Shown here in pieces: positions 7,976 through 16,603 of a stretch of 64,000 nt of DNA. A program made the position numbers and the translations under genes. The stretch is from positions 1 through 64,000 of the forward strand of contig JAEKLQ010000044.1 in NCBI GenBank assembly GCA_019509785.1. Direction: 5' to 3'. Source of the stretch: Fibrobacterota bacterium. GTDB taxonomy: Bacteria > Fibrobacterota > Fibrobacteria > UBA11236. The notes under the pieces were generated by a model that was not told the DNA's origin, did no database searches, and saw nothing but the letters and a program-made list of their open reading frames with translations. Numbering within the stretch: the first letter of the stretch is position 1; each line of letters begins with the position of its first letter.

Positions 7976-10705
7976 ATGCCCTACATTTTGCCTCTCCTAT
8001 GTGCCTTGGCCGGCCAGGTCGCGGGAAAGCCCCTCGAGCCTTTGCTCTGGAAGAAATTCGATTACGATACTTCGGGCCGGATCCAAGGGGTCGATTCCCT
8101 TACCTATGATGCCACCGGCAAGCGGCTGGGATTGGTCCGGAAGGGGCCTGACGGCCGGGCCGAATATTCCATCCAGTACCAATACGACGATGCCGGCAAG
8201 GCCATGAAAACCATCAAGCAATCCCCGGAAGGGGAGCTTCTTGAGGAGGCATCCTGCGGATACTCGGGAACGAAGTTGGCGGATTGGAACCGGACCGAGG
8301 GCGGCATCATCATGGACGGGCTTTCGCTCCAGATCGATAAGGAAGGCCGCCGCATCGCCTATATGCAGGTCGCCGCCACCGCCTATAGCTTCGTCCTCGA
8401 TTCCCTGGGGCGCGCGCAACGGGTTTCCCTGCTCGGAGGGATGAAGGGCGGTACGCTTGCATCGGCGGAATTCCTGTTCGACTCCCGCCACCGGCACGTC
8501 GCCACGCGATTTTTCGGGGCGGATAGCGTCCCGATCGGACGTGATACGCTGCTGCGCGAGGAAGATGGACGGCTGCGGGAATTGCGGCGGTTCGATGCCG
8601 GAGGGAAGCGGGTGAACACGGTCGAACGGACCTATGGCGCCCGGGGGGAAGCGCTGCATAAAGTCTCGCGCGACGCCCAGGGCCGAATCGAGATCAGGCA
8701 GGAGTTGGTCTACCTCTCCGTCGACTCCCTGGCCCGCCTCAACCGTTCCAGCTCTGCATGGAAAGGCAGTGCGAGTGCCGGGCCCTGCGAGCTGGAGTGG
8801 TTCCGGAATTTGGATCTCGGCATCGAAACCTCCAGTTTGCGCGGGTTAAGCCAGCTCTTCCGGCCGCCGCCGATCGGGTCGGTTCGGCCCGATCGATTAT
8901 CCTTCCGGGACAGTTTGGATCGGCAACAGGCGTTCGACCAGGCTCGTGTGAAGGCCATCCGGGACAGTTTGGGCGCAAAAGGTAGGGGAGATGCGGCCGA
9001 AAGCCTCAAGCGTATCGGCGTCTACCTCGACAGCCTTTTGCGGACCAAGCCCGAATCGGGCGGTTGGTGGGAAGCGATGGACACCGCGGCAGGAGCATAT
9101 CTGGCTGCGGGCGGTCAGAAAGCCTACGCGGGTTTACTGGAGCGGGTCCGCGCCGATTCGACTTCGCAGATGCAAGATGGCATTCTCCTGCGGCATATCC
9201 TCAAGTATAGGTTGGATCGGGCGTACGATGCCTTTTGCCAGGTTCCTGCCTCCGGCGCGGCGAGGGCTGTCGCATCGAAGCCGGCGGCCCCTCCTAAGGA
9301 CGGGAACATCCCGAAGATTCTGCGCGCCGACCTCGCCTACCGCAGGACCTTTCTGGACCGGACTCCCTCTGATCCGTCCAAGCCTGCGTTCGCGGACACG
9401 CTCTGGACCTACCCCGAGTTGTATCGCCATATCGCGGCGTTTTTGAGAACGGGGGATACAGCCTCCCTGGACAGCATCGGGAGCTATGGTTGGTCGGGGT
9501 GGTGCGGAAACGGAAGCGAAGGCTTGGATGAACCCAGATCCATGGCTTACTTGATCCGCGATCTGGAAAGCGGAAACCTGGCAGCGGCCTTACGCGGGAC
9601 CACCGAGCCGGAACGGGCCAAGCGCATCTTGGAATGCCGGGGCGAGGATTGGGAATCGTTCTTCCTGGGCGGCATCGTGGACGTGGAGTACAGAGGGCAG
9701 AGTAATTCCATAGCCATGCTGGCCCGCTACGGTTCCGCAAATTCGCTTCGAAAACTCCTGGCCCTCCATGGCCGCGGTTTTACCGGGCAAGGCTGGGTAT
9801 CGCCCACCGATCTCGGTCGATTCTTGCCGGAACCGGGCGACAAGTTCTTTCCGTATGGGGAAAGATCCATGGCATGCTATCGCGATTCCCGCGCTCCCGT
9901 TCTCCCGGTGGATCTGCGCACGGAAGTATTCAGCCGCCTGAAATCCCAAGTGGACGGGAATCCCTACGACATCGAGGCGGAATTCTTCGTCGGCCTATTC
10001 GCGCGGCTGAAGTTTCCCGAGCGCGAGGAGTACCTGAAGAAACTGGCGGCGATCCCGAATCGCTCCTCCCGAAAGGCGGCCCTCCAGGCCTTAGGGCCCT
10101 CCGCCCCGGATACCGCGACCCTTCCTTCCTTGCTTCCCGTGCAATTCGTCTTCACCTCCTTGGGAAAGCCTTTAGCGGAGAGCTATTTCAGATTTGAAGT
10201 TCCCTGCTCCCAGCAAAAGGATTCCTGTTACTGGGGATCTAGCGTGGATTTGCATGAGGGCGGTTACGCGATGGAACGGAGGAATTACCTGTCCGCATGG
10301 CGGAAAGCCAAGGCCGTGAGGTTCTGCAACCTGTACCTTTTCTCGGAACAGTTCCAGAAGGACGCGCTCTTCAGCGTGACGGTTCCCTTACGGGAAAAGC
10401 CGGACGGCCCCGTGCGCGTGGACATCCCTCTGTATCGGCTCGCTTTGAAATTGGAATTCCCGCGCGGGTTCGATTCGGCCCAAGAAAAGCAAATGCGGAT
10501 CCGGGTCGAGCGGTCCGAACAAAAGCCCGGGTCCGGCTCATCATTTCAGATCGGGTTGCGCCGCGAAGTGGTATTCCCCCGCCTCGGGGACGGGACTTAC
10601 CGGATCGCCATCGATATCCCGGGCCTCGCGCCTTGGGAATCCGGGCCGATCCAGATGCATAGGAATGAAACCCGTACGGTACGCCTACGTTCCCGACGCC
10701 GATGA
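7976..10705 (+). CDS. Large secreted protein of unknown function
   Basis: A 909-residue protein. The ATG at 7976 gives a signal peptide (MPYILPLLCALAGQVAGKPL), better than the frame's first ATG at 7922. Residues about 25-220 contain YD/RHS-like strands (FDYDTSGRIQGVDSLTYDATG, YQYDDAGK), as in many FCB-group lipoproteins. The middle (about 300-700) is mixed alpha/beta with no recognised fold. The C-terminal 180 residues are beta-rich and carry three Cys (VPCSQQKDSC and FCNLY), which could form disulfides in the periplasm. It is transcribed divergently from lptD with 79 bp between starts and ends one base before the convergent beta-propeller gene. Not a full RHS toxin: too few YD repeats and no RHS core. 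Confidence 0.7.
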   Translation: MPYILPLLCALAGQVAGKPLEPLLWKKFDYDTSGRIQGVDSLTYDATGKRLGLVRKGPDGRAEYSIQYQYDDAGKAMKTIKQSPEGELLEEASCGYSGTKLADWNRTEGGIIMDGLSLQIDKEGRRIAYMQVAATAYSFVLDSLGRAQRVSLLGGMKGGTLASAEFLFDSRHRHVATRFFGADSVPIGRDTLLREEDGRLRELRRFDAGGKRVNTVERTYGARGEALHKVSRDAQGRIEIRQELVYLSVDSLARLNRSSSAWKGSASAGPCELEWFRNLDLGIETSSLRGLSQLFRPPPIGSVRPDRLSFRDSLDRQQAFDQARVKAIRDSLGAKGRGDAAESLKRIGVYLDSLLRTKPESGGWWEAMDTAAGAYLAAGGQKAYAGLLERVRADSTSQMQDGILLRHILKYRLDRAYDAFCQVPASGAARAVASKPAAPPKDGNIPKILRADLAYRRTFLDRTPSDPSKPAFADTLWTYPELYRHIAAFLRTGDTASLDSIGSYGWSGWCGNGSEGLDEPRSMAYLIRDLESGNLAAALRGTTEPERAKRILECRGEDWESFFLGGIVDVEYRGQSNSIAMLARYGSANSLRKLLALHGRGFTGQGWVSPTDLGRFLPEPGDKFFPYGERSMACYRDSRAPVLPVDLRTEVFSRLKSQVDGNPYDIEAEFFVGLFARLKFPEREEYLKKLAAIPNRSSRKAALQALGPSAPDTATLPSLLPVQFVFTSLGKPLAESYFRFEVPCSQQKDSCYWGSSVDLHEGGYAMERRNYLSAWRKAKAVRFCNLYLFSEQFQKDALFSVTVPLREKPDGPVRVDIPLYRLALKLEFPRGFDSAQEKQMRIRVERSEQKPGSGSSFQIGLRREVVFPRLGDGTYRIAIDIPGLAPWESGPIQMHRNETRTVRLRSRRR

Positions 10706-10706
10706 A

Positions 10707-11774
10707 TCAAGGCGCGCGAGGCGGAAGCCGGGTCCGGCCCAGGGCATCGCGGAGCGGATCAATCTCATCGATTCCGAAGGCGGGGAACGGGTACGCCGAC
10801 GAAGATCTTCCGGGCAGGCGGAACGCGGGTAATCCCAGCGAAGTCGTGGCATGGAAGGGATCGCGTTGGCCCGAAACCTTCATGGGCATCTTGAAGGCCG
10901 CGTACTCGCCGACGATATAGAGGGTATCGTTGCGGCGTCCCCCGAAGGCGGCGTTGTGGATTTTCTCGCCCGGGAAGGTTATCCGCCCCAATTCCTTGCC
11001 CGCGGGGGAGAAGACGGCCACGCAACCCTCCGCCAAGCTAGTAACGTAGAAGTTACCCAGGGCGTCCAGCACCAGCCCGTCCGGGTTCCCCAGGGCGGCC
11101 GTCAATACCTGCTTGTTGGCGAGGGTGTGGTCGCTTTGGATGTCGAAGGACGCCACGGCGTAGGGTTGATTGAATAGGTTGACGTAGACCTTGCCCAGTT
11201 TCTCGTCGGACTCGATGCCGTCGGGATAGTTCAATCCGGAAGCCGCCACTATCGGGTCGGCGCCCGCATGCCAGTAAAAGACGTCGTTCCCGTCGCCGTT
11301 GGTGAAATAGACGCCGCCATCGTCCAGGACCACGAGATCGTTGTTGTGGCCGAGCTTCCCGCCGTCGGCGCGCTTGACGGCCAGATCATGCGCGGCCCCG
11401 TCCGCATCGAAGTAGGAGATCTTATCGTCCTGGCAGAAAAGCAGGCGGCCCTGGGCGTCGTACACGAGGCCGCGCACCGTGAGGCCGGCGACCGAGGCCA
11501 GGGCCACTTTAGCGCCGCCGGCGGGCAGGCGCCAGCTGCGATTGGCCACGGTTTCCGCCACGGTCACGTTGCCCTTATCGTCCGCGGCGATGCCGCCCGT
11601 ACCGGTGAGGCCCGTCATGATGGTGTCGATGACCGCGTCGGCGGCGGCTAGGGAGGCGGGCAGGGTATTGCGGGGCTGCGCGAAGGCGGCGCAGGCCAAT
11701 GCCAAGGCGAGTGTCGCACCTCTCAGAAGAGGCGTTCCTCGCCGAGGAAGAATGGGTTCGCGGCTGCTGGTCAT
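10707..11774 (-). CDS. Secreted SMP-30/gluconolactonase-like beta-propeller
   Basis: The 355-residue sequence has repeated propeller blades, for example GLVYDAQGRLLFCQDDKI, DLVVLDDGGVYFTNGDG and GLVLDALGNFYVTSLAEG, as in the SMP-30/gluconolactonase/LRE family. The LGHNNDLVV and NYPDGIE segments correspond to the Ca-binding loops. A hydrophobic N-terminal segment (LRGATLALALACAAFAQ) indicates export. The ATG at 11774 is preferred to that at 11792 because AGGAAAC lies just upstream of it. The C-terminal 40 residues are rich in Pro, Arg and Ser and may be a disordered tail. The substrate cannot be read from the sequence; a binding or lactonase role is inferred from the family. Confidence 0.75.
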   Translation of the reverse strand: MTSSREPILPRRGTPLLRGATLALALACAAFAQPRNTLPASLAAADAVIDTIMTGLTGTGGIAADDKGNVTVAETVANRSWRLPAGGAKVALASVAGLTVRGLVYDAQGRLLFCQDDKISYFDADGAAHDLAVKRADGGKLGHNNDLVVLDDGGVYFTNGDGNDVFYWHAGADPIVAASGLNYPDGIESDEKLGKVYVNLFNQPYAVASFDIQSDHTLANKQVLTAALGNPDGLVLDALGNFYVTSLAEGCVAVFSPAGKELGRITFPGEKIHNAAFGGRRNDTLYIVGEYAAFKMPMKVSGQRDPFHATTSLGLPAFRLPGRSSSAYPFPAFGIDEIDPLRDALGRTRLPPRAP

Positions 11775-11859
11775 GGTTCGGTTTCCTGGCATGAAAAATA
11801 GCGGCGTGCCGCGTCGGTTGCCGGGATTATTTGCGAAGGAAAGCGGGGGGCAGGATGTG

Positions 11860-11887
11860 CCGGCCGGGAAGCCGGTAAATCGGCCGG
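11860..11887. terminator. GC-rich hairpin downstream of fliN-like gene
   Basis: CCGGCCG (11860-11866) and CGGCCGG (11881-11887) are perfect inverted arms around a 14-base loop, just past the stop of the fliN-like gene. There is no T-tract on the minus strand, so intrinsic termination is uncertain. Confidence 0.35.
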
Positions 11888-11894
11888 GGAAAGG

Positions 11895-12185
11895 TCAGAG
11901 CAGCTTCAGACGCTCTTCCGGGCTCAGCAGAGTCACGATGCGCACCGCGAAATTCTCGTCGATGACGGCCACCTCGCCCTTGGCGATGGTCTTGGCGTTG
12001 ATGACCAGATCCACCGGTTCGCCCGCTAGGCGGTCGAGCTTCACGATGCGGCCCGGCACCAATTCCAACAGGTCCTTCACGCGCATCAGCTTGTGCCCCA
12101 GCTCCAGGCTCACCGGAAGGGTGATGTCCTGCAATTGATCCATGCTTAGCTTTTTCTTGGCGGAACGCTTGTATTCGGTGGCCAT
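11895..12185 (-). CDS. fliN: FliN/YscQ-type SpoA-domain protein
   Basis: A 96-residue protein consisting almost only of a SpoA (surface presentation of antigens) domain. It has the strand pattern LPVSLELG, LLELVPGRIVKLDRLAGEPVDLVIN, IAKGEVAVIDENFAVRIV typical of FliN and of the YscQ C-terminus. In flagella FliN forms the C-ring switch with FliM and FliG. No other flagellar or type III secretion gene is nearby, so its partner is unknown. It follows the HDOD gene by 27 bp on the same strand, probably in one operon. The N-terminal Lys-rich stretch is short, without the acidic extension of enteric FliN. Confidence 0.85.
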   Translation of the reverse strand: MATEYKRSAKKKLSMDQLQDITLPVSLELGHKLMRVKDLLELVPGRIVKLDRLAGEPVDLVINAKTIAKGEVAVIDENFAVRIVTLLSPEERLKLL

Positions 12186-12212
12186 GGTGCTATCCTCGCG
12201 GGAAAATGCGGA

Positions 12213-13094
12213 TCATAGGATTTCCAGGAAGGACTGGGCCTTCTTGATCTCCTCTTCGGCCCTGAGCCGCAAGCGGTCCCAACCGGCAGGGTCGAGTTTC
12301 AATTCCGTTCGCACCTGGGGATGGATGTCCGCGAGGGATCCGGCTTGCAAGGCCCCCTCCCGGATGCCATTTGCGAGTACGTCGGCGGCGTGGACCAGAA
12401 AGACCAATTTTACGGTGTCGTGCTGCGAGTCCGGCTCTTGCTCCAGGATATGCAGCGGGAAATGGTGCAGCCGCATGACTTCCACGTAGGGCAGGGGCAG
12501 GTTCCATTTGCGCGCCAACCAACCCCCGATATCGCCGTGGGTCAGCTTGAGGACCGCTTGCTCGGCTTGCAATTGGGGCATGCCGGTATCGCGCTTGGCC
12601 TGCAGCACTTTCTCGAATTCGGCGGGCAGCTTCTGGCTCAGCACGATGCGGCCCATATCGTGCAAAAGGCCGGCGATGAAGGTCTCTTCGATGAAATTGG
12701 CTTCGCGTTCGATGGCCAGCGCGCGCGCGATGGCGCCGGTGAGAAGGGAATGTTCCCAGAACCGGTTTACGTCCACGCCGGAGGGACTGCCCTTGGCGAA
12801 AGCCTTAAGCACGGAAGTAGTCAATACCACGTTGCGGATGGTGCTGAAGCCGAGGATCACGATGGCCTGGGTGATGGTCCCGATCCGGCCGGGAAAACCG
12901 TAAAAGGCGGAATTGACCAGCTTCAGAACCTTGGAGACCAGGGAGGGATCGGTGGAGATGGCCCGCCCGAGTTCCTCGGCCGAGGTGCGGGGATCCTGCA
13001 TGAGGCGGGTAATGGTCGCCATCATGGCCGGCAGGGTGGGAAGGTCCGTGACCTTCTGGACCAGGGCCTTCAATTCGCTGGATTCGGGATTCAA
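12213..13094 (-). CDS. HDOD-domain signalling protein
   Basis: The 293-residue protein is a single HDOD domain: LPTLPAMMATITRLMQDP at the N-terminus, the SDPSLVSKVLKLVNSAFYGFP-like core, then AIVILGFSTIRNVVLTTSV and a GLLHDMGRIVL segment with part of the HD residues. HDOD proteins are regulatory, generally without phosphodiesterase activity, and are often tied to motility, chemotaxis or c-di-GMP output. The start is a TTG at 13094 with GGAGG six bases upstream on the minus strand. It precedes the fliN-like gene in one operon, which suggests control of a motility or secretion switch. Confidence 0.88.
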   Translation of the reverse strand: MNPESSELKALVQKVTDLPTLPAMMATITRLMQDPRTSAEELGRAISTDPSLVSKVLKLVNSAFYGFPGRIGTITQAIVILGFSTIRNVVLTTSVLKAFAKGSPSGVDVNRFWEHSLLTGAIARALAIEREANFIEETFIAGLLHDMGRIVLSQKLPAEFEKVLQAKRDTGMPQLQAEQAVLKLTHGDIGGWLARKWNLPLPYVEVMRLHHFPLHILEQEPDSQHDTVKLVFLVHAADVLANGIREGALQAGSLADIHPQVRTELKLDPAGWDRLRLRAEEEIKKAQSFLEIL

Positions 13095-13252
13095 GCCTTG
13101 CCTCCGGCCATCCCGCCTCCAAAACCGGAGGCCGGTCGGCCCGGGTCCCGGTTGCCTTCGGGCGCGGCCGACGGGGGTAGCCTCCAGATTTTAGCGTCCG
13201 ACGGGGAGGACAGGCAACTTAAAATGTGCAAGAATAAGGTTGGAACCCGATT

Positions 13253-14455
13253 ATGGCGGAATCGAATCTTAAACCTGCGGCCTTCCCGGTCTTGTTCCGG
13301 GCATGGCTTTTCGCCTTTCTGCTCGGGGCCATAGCCCCGGGTACGGCCCATGCCGAGGCCTCGCTCGAAGTCATCCGTTCCCTGGGCAGCGGCTTCGGCC
13401 GCTTCAGCGTCACCGGATTCATCCTCTTCGGGGTCTTCCTGGTTGCGTTGATGGGCGGCCTGGTCCTCCTGGAGATCTTGCGCGCGGGCAAAGGGCAGCG
13501 GGAGAAAATCGATATCGGCTGGCAATACTTCGCCGAGATGGCGGGCCAGAAACGGTTGACCAGCCAGGAAGTGGAGATCCTCAAGCGCATCGTGGAGGAC
13601 GGCGGGGTCAGCAGCGCCGATATGGTCTTCGATTCCTCCTTCGTATATGAAGAGGCGTTGGAAGGATTTCTCAAGGCCAATCAGCGCCAGCTCGACAAGG
13701 AAGAGACCCAATACGCCCTGCTGCGGGGCCTGCGCCTGAAGCTCGGCTATTCCCATTTGCCTCCCGAGATCCCGCTCTCCGGCACCCGGCAGATGGAAGA
13801 GGGGATGCAAGTGAGCCTGACGGACGGTGAAGGCGTGGTCCGCAGGGGCCGCGTCCAGGAGGTGCGCGAGAAGGTTTGGGCCATCGCGTTGGAATCGGAA
13901 ATCCCTCCCACCGTGGCGATCGGCGGGGCGGTGGAATTGTCCCTATTGAGGCCCGGAGATGGGGAATATGCCGTGACCCTTCCCGTGCTGTCCACGCGCC
14001 TGGGGCAGAAGATGGTGTTCCTGCCGCATACCCGCGCGCTCGAGCGCAAGCAGTTGCGTAATTGGGTGCGTATCGACGTGAACATCCCCTGCCGCGTAAC
14101 GGTGATGGCCCGCTGCGAGGGCTGGGACAAGGAACAGGGCGGGCCCGCGGTGGGCATGGTGCTGGAAGGCCGCATGCTGGACCTGAGCGGCGGCGGCAGT
14201 TGCGCCCGCTTTACCAGCCCCATTCCCCAAGGGTACAAGCTGTCCTTGAATTTCGATCTGCCCGGCACTTCGCTACGCGGGGTGCGCTGCGAGGTCATGC
14301 GCATGACTTCGGTGGTCCGGGCCAACCGCGAGGACTTCGAGCATAACCTGAAGTTCACCGAGATGGAAACCGCGTTCCAGGAAAAGATCGTCCGCTACGT
14401 GTTCGAAAAGCAGAGAATCGATTCGCAGCTGCGGGGCCCGGTCAAGACCGAGTGA
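13253..14455 (+). CDS. Membrane-anchored PilZ-domain (c-di-GMP receptor) protein
   Basis: The 400-residue protein opens with a signal peptide (to about residue 35) and a membrane helix (about 53-75, VTGFILFGVFLVALMGGLVLL). A cytosolic helical segment, a YcgR-N/PilZN-like beta domain (about 180-265) and a C-terminal PilZ domain (about 265-390) follow. The PilZ domain keeps both c-di-GMP motifs: RNWVR (RxxxR) and DLSGGG (D/NxSxxG). It is encoded just upstream of, and in the same direction as, the pilM-Q operon but separated from it by a terminator and promoter. It is likely a c-di-GMP sensor acting on pilus or surface motility, and diverges from the HDOD-fliN pair. Confidence 0.85.
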   Translation: MAESNLKPAAFPVLFRAWLFAFLLGAIAPGTAHAEASLEVIRSLGSGFGRFSVTGFILFGVFLVALMGGLVLLEILRAGKGQREKIDIGWQYFAEMAGQKRLTSQEVEILKRIVEDGGVSSADMVFDSSFVYEEALEGFLKANQRQLDKEETQYALLRGLRLKLGYSHLPPEIPLSGTRQMEEGMQVSLTDGEGVVRRGRVQEVREKVWAIALESEIPPTVAIGGAVELSLLRPGDGEYAVTLPVLSTRLGQKMVFLPHTRALERKQLRNWVRIDVNIPCRVTVMARCEGWDKEQGGPAVGMVLEGRMLDLSGGGSCARFTSPIPQGYKLSLNFDLPGTSLRGVRCEVMRMTSVVRANREDFEHNLKFTEMETAFQEKIVRYVFEKQRIDSQLRGPVKTE

Positions 14456-14462
14456 ACTTTCC

Positions 14463-14479
14463 CGGCGGGATTCCCGCCG
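14463..14479 (+). terminator. Terminator-like hairpin after PilZ gene
   Basis: CGGCGGG (14463-14469), loop ATT, CCCGCCG (14473-14479), then TTCCTTCGATT. A perfect 7-bp GC stem followed by a moderately T-rich tail, eight bases after the PilZ gene stop; probably ends that transcript before the pil promoter. Confidence 0.6.
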
Positions 14480-14540
14480 TTCCTTCGATTAGAGACTCCG
14501 CTAACCCGCTTTCCCGTCTAAACTTCGCGACCAACATCCT

Positions 14541-14570
14541 TTGCAATCCCTTTTCCCACGGTGATATAAT
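14541..14570 (+). promoter_or_regulatory. Sigma-70-type promoter of pilMNOPQ
   Basis: TTGCAA (14541-14546) and a perfect TATAAT (14565-14570) are separated by 18 bases, close to the housekeeping consensus. Initiation would be near 14577, leaving a leader of about 80 nt before pilM. It is the best promoter seen in the window. Confidence 0.75.
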
Positions 14571-14589
14571 CTGGCTGTTGAGGAATTTT

Positions 14590-14635
14590 GGGCCTGCCTA
14601 CAGGCCCTATAGCCCGGGTCGCGAATGATCCGGGC
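14590..14635 (+). promoter_or_regulatory. Two leader hairpins upstream of pilM start
   Basis: GGGCCTG (14590-14596), loop CCTA, CAGGCCC (14601-14607) form a perfect 7-bp hairpin. GCCCGG (14612-14617) and CCGGGC (14630-14635) form a second, whose loop holds the in-frame ATG at 14625. This favours the TTG at 14658 as the start of pilM and may influence translation; the function is inferred. Confidence 0.45.
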
Positions 14636-14657
14636 CGGCTGCGGCCGAGGAGTGGCT

Positions 14658-15740
14658 TTGGGCTTCAAGGAAAAGATTCTGAACACGATCCAGGGCGAGC
14701 CTACCACGGTGGGCATCGACATCGGGAACTACAGCATCAAAATCGCCCGCGTCGCCCATCGTCCGCAAGGGCCGGTGCTGCTGGGGGCGGGCATCCACGT
14801 GCTCAAGCCCGATACCATCGTAGGCGGCGAGATCAAGAACCGCGACGAGCTTTTGCAATCGCTTACCGCGCTGGTGCACCGGACCGATCCGGCCGGGAAG
14901 ATCAAGGACGTGGTCCTCTCCCTGTCCTGGTCCTACGGCGTGATCGCGGATCGCATCAAGCTCAAGTCCAACAAGGGCGAAAGCGATGAAGAGGTGATCC
15001 TCATGGAGGCGGGCCAACGCAGCCCCTTCGACGTGGACAACATCACCCTCGACTACAAGATCCTGCACAAGTATCCCGAGAGCGACGAGATGGAAGTCCT
15101 GCTCGTGGCGGCCAAGCTTCAAGTGATGCAGTCCTACATCGACCTGCTCTACGAGGCCGGCTTGCGTCCGGTGGTGATCGACGTGGACGCCTTCGCGGTG
15201 ACCAACGCGTATCTGCTTTCGGCCCCTCCCGAGGACGGCAACAAGGTGGTCTCCCTGATCAACATCGGCGAGCACCTGACCAATCTCACCTTCCTCAAGA
15301 ACGGCACCTACCACAGCACGCGCGACATCGCGACCGCCTGCGATTTCTTCGTTAAGACCCTGATGAAGAACCTGAAGGTGGAACGCGAAGAGGCTTCCAA
15401 CATCCTGCGCGGCAAGAACGCGGACAAGTTCAACCAGGCCACCTTGAACCGCAGCATCGAGTTCTCGGCCGAGGAGCTTTCCGTGGGCATCGACCTGGCC
15501 TTCAGCTACTTCCAGTCCTCGGAGAACAATCTCAAGGTGGAAAAGATGGTGCTCTGCGGCGGAGGCGCCTGCATCCGCGATCTGGCGGGCATCCTGGCCA
15601 AACGCCATAACGTGGAGGTGGAGGTCACCGACCCGTTGGCGCATATCGCCCACGACGAAAAGAAGTTCAACGGGCCCATCCCGTCCACCATTTCCACCAT
15701 CCTGACCGTGGCCACCGGGCTGGCCTTGAGGCGCATCTGA
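14658..15740 (+). CDS. pilM: Type IV pilus inner-membrane platform protein PilM
   Basis: PilM is a cytosolic actin/FtsA-like ATP-binding protein that binds the N-terminus of PilN and connects the alignment complex to the motor. The sequence shows the FtsA-fold phosphate-1 motif TVGIDIGNYSIKIARV, the inserted 1C-type domain, the second phosphate motif (SLINIGEHLTNLTFLKNG) and the adenosine motif (KMVLCGGGACIRDLAG). I prefer the TTG at 14658 because GAGGAG sits five bases upstream; the ATG at 14625 has no ribosome site and lies in a hairpin loop. The product is about 360 residues, normal for PilM. It is first in pilMNOPQ and its stop overlaps the pilN ATG by one base. Confidence 0.93.
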   Translation: MGFKEKILNTIQGEPTTVGIDIGNYSIKIARVAHRPQGPVLLGAGIHVLKPDTIVGGEIKNRDELLQSLTALVHRTDPAGKIKDVVLSLSWSYGVIADRIKLKSNKGESDEEVILMEAGQRSPFDVDNITLDYKILHKYPESDEMEVLLVAAKLQVMQSYIDLLYEAGLRPVVIDVDAFAVTNAYLLSAPPEDGNKVVSLINIGEHLTNLTFLKNGTYHSTRDIATACDFFVKTLMKNLKVEREEASNILRGKNADKFNQATLNRSIEFSAEELSVGIDLAFSYFQSSENNLKVEKMVLCGGGACIRDLAGILAKRHNVEVEVTDPLAHIAHDEKKFNGPIPSTISTILTVATGLALRRI

Positions 15741-16603
15741 TGGCTTCCGAGACCCTCGAAACCAAGGCCCCCGATTTCATCCACGTCAATCTCCTCCCGA
15801 TCGAGTATCGGGTGGTCCGCAAGGACTACTCGTGGCTCATCGATATGCGCATCCTGCTCTCGGTCACCGCCCTCATCGGCGTTTCCGTGTCTTACCTGAT
15901 CGGCCAATCCTTTTTCCGCGCCAACCTGGAGGGCAAGAAGACCCAGCTCGAAAAGGTGCAACAAGAGATCGGGGCGAACGCCTACGTCGGGTCGCGCATC
16001 AAGGAACTGGAGAAGTTGCGGGACGAGAAGACCGCCAAGAACAATTCCCTGAAGAGCATCAGCGTCAGCAAGAAGAAGTGGGTGCGCATCCTCGAAGGCA
16101 TCAACAAATCCTTGCCGCTCAACATGTGGATCGAATCGCTCAAGCAGTCCGAGACCAACGATAACGAGATGGAGGTCAAGGGCCGCACCTACGTGTTTCC
16201 CGAGATCGCCGAATACATGATCGAATTGGAGAAGAACGAATATTTCTCCAAGGTCTTCCTGAACGGGATCGAGCTCCAGAAGGAACAGAACCGCAGCTCG
16301 TTCCTTTACACCATCCGCATCAACCTCAATCCCAACGTGGGCATCGATGCGGCCCTGGGGATAGTTACCGCGACCGCTCCCGTGTCCCCGCCTCCGGCTG
16401 CTGGCCATTCGGCGCCCGCTACTTCAGCGCCCGCCGCTTCGGCGTCCGGCCCGGCCCCGGTCCCGGTCGGCGAACCCGCGGGCGGTCCTCCTGCCGCTTC
16501 CCCGCCGGATCCGGCGGGACCCCCGCCTCCGGCCGCATCCGGACCGGTAAATAAGGCCAAGCGCGCCGTCCCCGCCGCGCCGGCCAAGGAGGACGGAGCA
16601 TGA
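15740..16603 (+). CDS. pilN: Type IV pilus assembly protein PilN
   Basis: PilN is the bitopic inner-membrane protein that binds PilM through its short cytosolic N-terminus and pairs with PilO in the periplasm. The PilM-binding segment IHVNLLPIEYR (the family's INLLP motif) lies at about residues 14-24, followed by one membrane helix (about 37-57) and a periplasmic coiled coil and ferredoxin-like domain to about 195. A Pro/Ala-rich tail of about 90 residues (195-287) is extra compared with the usual 180-200-residue PilN and may span the cell wall or bind PilP. The start overlaps the pilM stop, and the 3' end overlaps pilO (ATGA). Confidence 0.9.
   Translation: MASETLETKAPDFIHVNLLPIEYRVVRKDYSWLIDMRILLSVTALIGVSVSYLIGQSFFRANLEGKKTQLEKVQQEIGANAYVGSRIKELEKLRDEKTAKNNSLKSISVSKKKWVRILEGINKSLPLNMWIESLKQSETNDNEMEVKGRTYVFPEIAEYMIELEKNEYFSKVFLNGIELQKEQNRSSFLYTIRINLNPNVGIDAALGIVTATAPVSPPPAAGHSAPATSAPAASASGPAPVPVGEPAGGPPAASPPDPAGPPPPAASGPVNKAKRAVPAAPAKEDGA

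Noticed and set aside
7976-10705. RHS/YD-repeat toxin
   Set aside because: Only a few YD-like strands at the N-terminus; no RHS core or C-terminal toxin boundary, and no immunity-like gene follows.
13115-13172. c-di-GMP riboswitch between the HDOD and PilZ genes
   Set aside because: Small hairpins (13115-13132 and 13135-13172) are present, but the conserved GEMM sequence elements are not seen.
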